A stretch of DNA of 8,651 bases, from positions 1 to 8,651 of the forward strand of contig JAFUGB010000156.1 of NCBI GenBank assembly GCA_017469605.1, read 5' to 3'. Source of the DNA: Clostridia bacterium (GTDB lineage: Bacteria; Bacillota; Clostridia; Christensenellales; Aristaeellaceae). The notes beneath the pieces are model-generated. The model was not told the origin of the DNA, did not search any database, and saw nothing but the letters and a program-made list of their open reading frames with translations. Both the position numbers and the translations under genes were made by a program. Shown piece by piece: positions 5,040 through 8,651 of this stretch. Position 1 is the stretch's first letter; the number at the start of each line of letters is the position of its first letter.

Positions 5040-7670
5040 TCAGCCCTGCTTTTTCTCCTTTTCCATCGCGGCCTTCATGGCGCGCTCCACGTTGGATACC
5101 GGATCGCGGGCAAAGTTGTTTCGACGCAGGATTTCGGCAATTTCCACATTGGCAGCTTCCACCTCGGCCCGAAACTCCTTGGCCGATACGCGCAGCGCGC
5201 CGCCGCCCAGGATGATCACCTGCTCCAGCGCGTCCGAGGTGGCCACGCGCACCCGGCTGTCAGCCTTGCGGGCGATCTGCTGGATGGTTTTTTCAATATA
5301 ATTGTCCGCCGTTTCGGCTTCCCTGGTATATACGATGTGAATGCCGTGGTAGTCCTCGGCGGAGCCGGGATTGCCCGCCACCTTGTAGGCGTCAAATACC
5401 AGGATCAGCTCGCAGGGCTTAAAGCCCCGGTAATTGCTCAGGATATCCTGCAGGCTTTTGCGGGCGTCCTCCAGGCTTTCATGGCCCAGCGCCTTTAAAT
5501 CCGGCCAGGCAAAGATAATGTTGTAGCCGTCCACCAGCAGGTATTCCTGCTTGGGGGGCTGCAGCACGATGGGCCGGTCGTTGACCGTGGGCCGGGCCTG
5601 GCGCGCCGCGCCGCCCCGGCGTTCCTTTACCGGGCCGTAGGTGCGCTCAAAAATGGCCATCAATTGCCTGTCCTCATCCGCCGTTCCCCGGTATGCGCCG
5701 CCTGCCGGCTGGCCGGAGGCCAGCGCGGCCGGCGCGGGGGACAGGCCCAGCGTCTCGGTGTGCAGGTGCATAAATTGGGGAACCTGATCCCATTTGACGA
5801 TGAAGCCCGCCCCGTGGCTGCAAAACACCGAATCCGGGCTGTTTTCGGGGTCGCGCTCGGGATCGTAGCCGGCTTCGGTGATCGCGCTCTCCTGGTCGCG
5901 GCAGGGCGCGTAGCCTCGCAGCTGGCACAGCAGCCTGCCCTGTCCCCGGGTATAGCTGACCACCTCCCGGGCATAGCCCCGCAGGGCAGCCACCGGCGCG
6001 CTGCCCGTGAGCAGAACGCCTTCGCCCAGCGTTTCCGGGGGCTGAAAGCTGCCGCCCATCTGGGTCAGATCGTTCATGGCCCGGCCCACGCAGTCCTGGG
6101 GCAGCTCCAGCCGCACATCATACCAGGGCTCCAGCAGTACGCTTTGGGCCTGCATCAGTCCCTGGCGCACGGCGCGGTAGGTGGCCTGGCGGAAATCGCC
6201 GCCCTCTGTATGCTTGAGGTGTGCCCGGCCGGCGATGAGCGTGATTTTCATATCGGTGATGGGCGCGCCGGTGAGCACGCCCAAATGCTGCTTTTCCATC
6301 AGGTGGGTCAGGATCAGCCGCTGCCAGTTCCTGTCCAGCTCGTCCTCCGAACACGCGCTGGCAAAATGAAGGCCGCTGCCCGGCTCGCCGGGCTCCAGCA
6401 GCAAATGAACCTCGGCGTAATGCCGAAGCGGCTCATAGTGTCCCACGCCCTCTACAGCATTGGCAATGGTCTCGCGATACAGGATGCTGCCCTCGCTGAA
6501 GGCCGCCGCCAGCTGGAAACGGTCGCGCAGAACGCGCCGCAGGATCTCCAATTGTACTTCCCCCATGAGCTGCACATGGATTTCCCGCTTTTCAGCGTTC
6601 CACAGCACGTGCAGCTGGGGGTCCTCCTCCTCCAGAATGCGCAGCTTCTGCAGGGCGGTATGGGGATCGCAGCCCACCGGCAGCAGCACCTGGTAGGTGA
6701 ATACCGGCGTCAGCAGCGGAGCGGCGGCGGCCGGTTCAGCGCCCAGGCCATCGCCCGCTTTTACGTAATTGAGCCCGGTCACGGCACAGACGGCGCCCGC
6801 GGGCACTGCATCGGCCAGAGTGAATTTTTGCCCGCTGTACAGCCGCAGCTGGTTGACCTTTTCCTCCCAGTCCTCGGCCCGCAGCAGCGTTTTTACCTTC
6901 AGGCTTCCGCCGGTGATTTTCATCCAGGCCAGCCGCACGCCCTGGGGATCACGGCTGATTTTATAGACCCGGGCGGAAAAGGCTTCGGGATAACGCGGCG
7001 CGGGCACGCAGTCCCGCAGGGCGTCCAGCAGCGCTTCGATGCCTTGGAGCTTCAGCGCGCTGCCGAACAGGCAGGGAAACAGCCTGCGCCCGGCGGTAAG
7101 GCGGGCGATTTCGGCCTGGGACACGGCGCCGGTATCCAGGTATTCTTCCATGGCGGTCTCGCCGCACATGGCCATTTCTTCCATGGCCCCAGGGGCAAGC
7201 AGGTCAACGCAGGCGTCGCTGAGGCGGGTTTTGAGAGCGTGCATCAGCACGCCGCGGTCGGCCCCAGGATGATCCATTTTGTTGATAAAAAGCAGGGTGG
7301 GCACCCGGTAGGCATGCAGCAGCCGCCACAGCGTCAGCGTATGCCCCTGCACGCCGTCGGCGCCGCTGATCACCAGCACGGCGCAGTCGATCACCCGCAG
7401 CGTGCGCTCCATTTCGCTGGAAAAGTCCACGTGGCCCGGCGTGTCCAGCAGCGTCAGATGGATGTCCTTCCATTGCAGCATGGCCTGCTTGGAAAAGATG
7501 GTAATGCCGCGCTCGCGCTCCTGGACGTCTGTATCCAGAAAGGCGTCGCCGTGATCCACCCGGCCCAGCCTGCGCAGCTGGCCGCCGGTATACAGCAGCG
7601 CTTCGGACAGCGTGGTTTTCCCCGCGTCCACATGGGCCAGCAGCCCCACGATCAACCGCTTTTCCGCCAT
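5040..7670 (-). CDS. TetM/EF-G-like ribosomal GTPase fused to a YacP/Rae1-type NYN endoribonuclease domain
   Basis: This 876-aa protein has two parts. Residues 1-635 are a translational GTPase of the TetM/TetO type. G1 is AHVDAGKTT (12-20), G2 RGIT (54-57), G3 DTPGH (76-80), G4 NKMD (130-133) and G5 SAL (204-206), followed by EF-G-like domains II-V. After a segment LMAIFERTYGPVKER (670-684) and an Ala/Pro-rich linker comes a NYN domain (708-850) that closely resembles Bacillus YacP/Rae1. Its acidic positions are in VDGYN (Asp714), FDA (Asp760), ETADN (Glu786, Asp789) and TSD (Asp813). Rae1 is known to cut mRNA in the ribosomal A site. The fusion suggests a GTPase that brings the nuclease to ribosomes. 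The TetM loop that displaces tetracycline (YSPVSTP type) is replaced by HLKHTEGGDF (484-493), so a resistance role is doubtful. The start has AAAGGAAG about 9-11 nt upstream and gives a complete G1 motif. The gene begins 31 nt after the terminator of the leucine-rich repeat gene. No convincing terminator follows its stop. Confidence 0.9.
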   Translation of the reverse strand: MAEKRLIVGLLAHVDAGKTTLSEALLYTGGQLRRLGRVDHGDAFLDTDVQERERGITIFSKQAMLQWKDIHLTLLDTPGHVDFSSEMERTLRVIDCAVLVISGADGVQGHTLTLWRLLHAYRVPTLLFINKMDHPGADRGVLMHALKTRLSDACVDLLAPGAMEEMAMCGETAMEEYLDTGAVSQAEIARLTAGRRLFPCLFGSALKLQGIEALLDALRDCVPAPRYPEAFSARVYKISRDPQGVRLAWMKITGGSLKVKTLLRAEDWEEKVNQLRLYSGQKFTLADAVPAGAVCAVTGLNYVKAGDGLGAEPAAAAPLLTPVFTYQVLLPVGCDPHTALQKLRILEEEDPQLHVLWNAEKREIHVQLMGEVQLEILRRVLRDRFQLAAAFSEGSILYRETIANAVEGVGHYEPLRHYAEVHLLLEPGEPGSGLHFASACSEDELDRNWQRLILTHLMEKQHLGVLTGAPITDMKITLIAGRAHLKHTEGGDFRQATYRAVRQGLMQAQSVLLEPWYDVRLELPQDCVGRAMNDLTQMGGSFQPPETLGEGVLLTGSAPVAALRGYAREVVSYTRGQGRLLCQLRGYAPCRDQESAITEAGYDPERDPENSPDSVFCSHGAGFIVKWDQVPQFMHLHTETLGLSPAPAALASGQPAGGAYRGTADEDRQLMAIFERTYGPVKERRGGAARQARPTVNDRPIVLQPPKQEYLLVDGYNIIFAWPDLKALGHESLEDARKSLQDILSNYRGFKPCELILVFDAYKVAGNPGSAEDYHGIHIVYTREAETADNYIEKTIQQIARKADSRVRVATSDALEQVIILGGGALRVSAKEFRAEVEAANVEIAEILRRNNFARDPVSNVERAMKAAMEKEKKQG

Positions 7671-7693
7671 TGCCGCATTCTTCCTTTCCCTGT

Positions 7694-7722
7694 AAAAAAA
7701 CCGCCGGAAGTGTTTCCGGCGG
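7694..7722 (-). terminator. Strong intrinsic terminator after the leucine-rich repeat gene
   Basis: The minus strand has a perfect 9-bp stem (CCGCCGGAA, loop ACAC, TTCCGGCGG; 7722-7701) followed by seven U (7700-7694). It lies between the leucine-rich repeat gene stop and the GTPase start. Because I see no promoter between it and the GTPase gene, it may act as a partial terminator within an operon. Confidence 0.92.
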
Positions 7723-7734
7723 GCGTTGCCGTAT

Positions 7735-8651
7735 TCATTTTCCCCGGCTTTGCGCGTACCATTCCGCGGCGTAGCTCCCGGATGGGGCGGTGACTATCAG
7801 CTGATCGCCGCATCCCGCGAACGGCGCGCCGTGAATGGCCGTGAGGCTGGCGGGCAAAATGACCTCGGTCATCGATTCGCAGCCGCTGAAAACGGCGTCT
7901 GCCAGCGTTTGGCTGCCGGCGGGAACGACTATGCCCTTCAGGCTTTGGCAGCCCGCGAAGGCCAGGGATTCAATCGTGCGCAGGCTGGCGGGCAAACGGA
8001 CGGTCAGCAGCCGGCGGCAGCCCGAAAAGGATGCGTATTCCAGCGTTTCCACGTCCTCCGGAACGATGATCCGGGCCAGGCTTTCGCAGTTCTGGAAGGC
8101 CGAGGCGCCAATGCGGCTGAGCCCATGGGGAAGCGATACCCGGGCCAGCTTGGCGCAGCCGTAGAAGGCAAAGGGCTTGATCTCGACAACGCCCCTGGGC
8201 ACGGTTACACTGAGCAGCGCTCCCTGGGAGGCAAAGGCCGCGGTGCCGATAACGCGTACCGGGGAACCGTCGATTTCGGCCGGAATATTCAGCGCGGCGG
8301 CGTCCCCACTGTATCCGATGATTTCAAGGGAGCCGTCGGAAAGTGCGCGGCAGGCAAAATCGGAACCGTCGGCGTAGATGACCTGCCGGGTAAAAATCTG
8401 CGTTTGGCCGGCGGGCGTGTAGACCAGCTGTTCAGGCTCCACGGTGAAATCGGCCTGATCCCCGTCCTCATACAGCAGATGAATGACGCCGCCCCGCTGG
8501 GCCCAGGTGCCGTAGTAAACGTTTTTGTTGATGGTGATCACAGCCGTCCCGTCTTCATTGAACAGCATGACCTTGCTGCTGCCCTGGGCCGCCGGATTGT
8601 CAATTTCCTGCCCGTTCACGATATAACGGGTCATGACCCAGGTGCCGGCCA
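7735..8651 (-). CDS. BspA-like leucine-rich repeat (LRR_5) protein, C-terminal part (5' end outside window)
   Basis: The frame is open to the window edge. An ATG at 8634 exists but has no ribosome binding site, and the codons before it read ...AGTWV, which joins smoothly to the next residues, so I treat the gene as 5'-truncated. Numbering from that Met, residues 1-90 form a beta-rich module of the lipocalin-like kind (GTW...VNGQEI, then YYGTWAQRGG, then DGDQADFTVEPEQLVY). Residues 95-144 lead into the repeats. Residues 145-282 hold six leucine-rich repeats with an exact 23-residue period (starts at 145, 168, 191, 214, 237, 260). Each has the pattern LPxxLxxIxxxAFxGCxxLxxV, with the Cys kept in all six. 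Proteins of this BspA/TpLRR type are usually surface-exposed or secreted and bind other proteins. Any signal peptide or membrane anchor would be in the missing N-terminus. The gene ends at a strong terminator. The specific ligand is unknown. Confidence 0.85.
   Translation of the reverse strand, partial: AGTWVMTRYIVNGQEIDNPAAQGSSKVMLFNEDGTAVITINKNVYYGTWAQRGGVIHLLYEDGDQADFTVEPEQLVYTPAGQTQIFTRQVIYADGSDFACRALSDGSLEIIGYSGDAAALNIPAEIDGSPVRVIGTAAFASQGALLSVTVPRGVVEIKPFAFYGCAKLARVSLPHGLSRIGASAFQNCESLARIIVPEDVETLEYASFSGCRRLLTVRLPASLRTIESLAFAGCQSLKGIVVPAGSQTLADAVFSGCESMTEVILPASLTAIHGAPFAGCGDQLIVTAPSGSYAAEWYAQSRGK

Noticed and set aside
5040..7670. Tetracycline resistance gene
   Set aside because: The overall fold is TetM-like, but the domain IV loop lacks the proline motif and the protein carries a C-terminal nuclease domain. 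There are no mobile-element signs around it.
5664..7793. Long plus-strand open frame opposite the GTPase-NYN gene (709 codons)
   Set aside because: Same reason: it mirrors a gene with all G motifs, and its Gln/His/Ala-rich composition matches no recognisable family.
7735..8634. Leucine-rich repeat gene as a complete gene starting at 8634
   Set aside because: The frame is open to the window edge, the preceding codons (AGTWV) fit the beta module, and no Shine-Dalgarno sequence precedes the ATG.

Overview
This window looks like chromosomal DNA from an anaerobic, GC-rich member of the Firmicutes (Clostridia). The evidence is strong AAGGAGG-type ribosome binding sites, a Rel-type stringent-response protein, a BspA-like leucine-rich repeat protein, a TetM-like GTPase fused to a YacP/Rae1 domain, and a tungsten-type aldehyde oxidoreductase. 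I cannot name the genus. No insertion sequence, CRISPR array, tRNA or rRNA is visible.

Layout. (1) Bases 1-810, + strand: the C-terminal third of a bifunctional (p)ppGpp synthetase/hydrolase, cut by the window start. (2) 877-1671, - strand: a 264-aa protein of unknown function that converges on rel and carries an internal duplicated motif. (3) 1724-4980, - strand: one compact regulatory and metabolic unit. Read in the direction of transcription it has an upstream promoter with a palindromic operator in its spacer, then a second promoter bracketed by 9-bp inverted repeats, then a leader that reads as a Moco/Tuco riboswitch with a terminator/antiterminator platform. Next come a Tat-signal four-cluster ferredoxin subunit, a 731-aa aldehyde ferredoxin oxidoreductase (AOR) and a strong terminator. 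(4) 5040-7670, - strand: an 876-aa EF-G/TetM-like ribosomal GTPase fused to a Rae1-like NYN endoribonuclease domain. (5) 7694-8651, - strand: the C-terminal part of a cell-surface-type protein with six exact 23-residue leucine-rich repeats, ending in a strong terminator and running off the window end.

How the parts fit. The AOR operon is the best-supported system here: a pterin-cofactor riboswitch controls an enzyme that uses that cofactor, together with its electron-transfer subunit. The small subunit has a textbook twin-arginine signal but the AOR has none. The pair may therefore be exported as a folded complex, which would be unusual for a tungstoenzyme of this family.

The most novel-looking single gene is the GTPase-NYN fusion. 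It joins a factor that binds the ribosomal A-site region to a domain whose Bacillus relative, Rae1, cuts mRNA in the A site. Its domain IV loop lacks the TetM proline motif, so calling it a tetracycline-resistance gene would be doubtful.

Everything here was read by eye. Family names rest on motif recognition, not on database searches.
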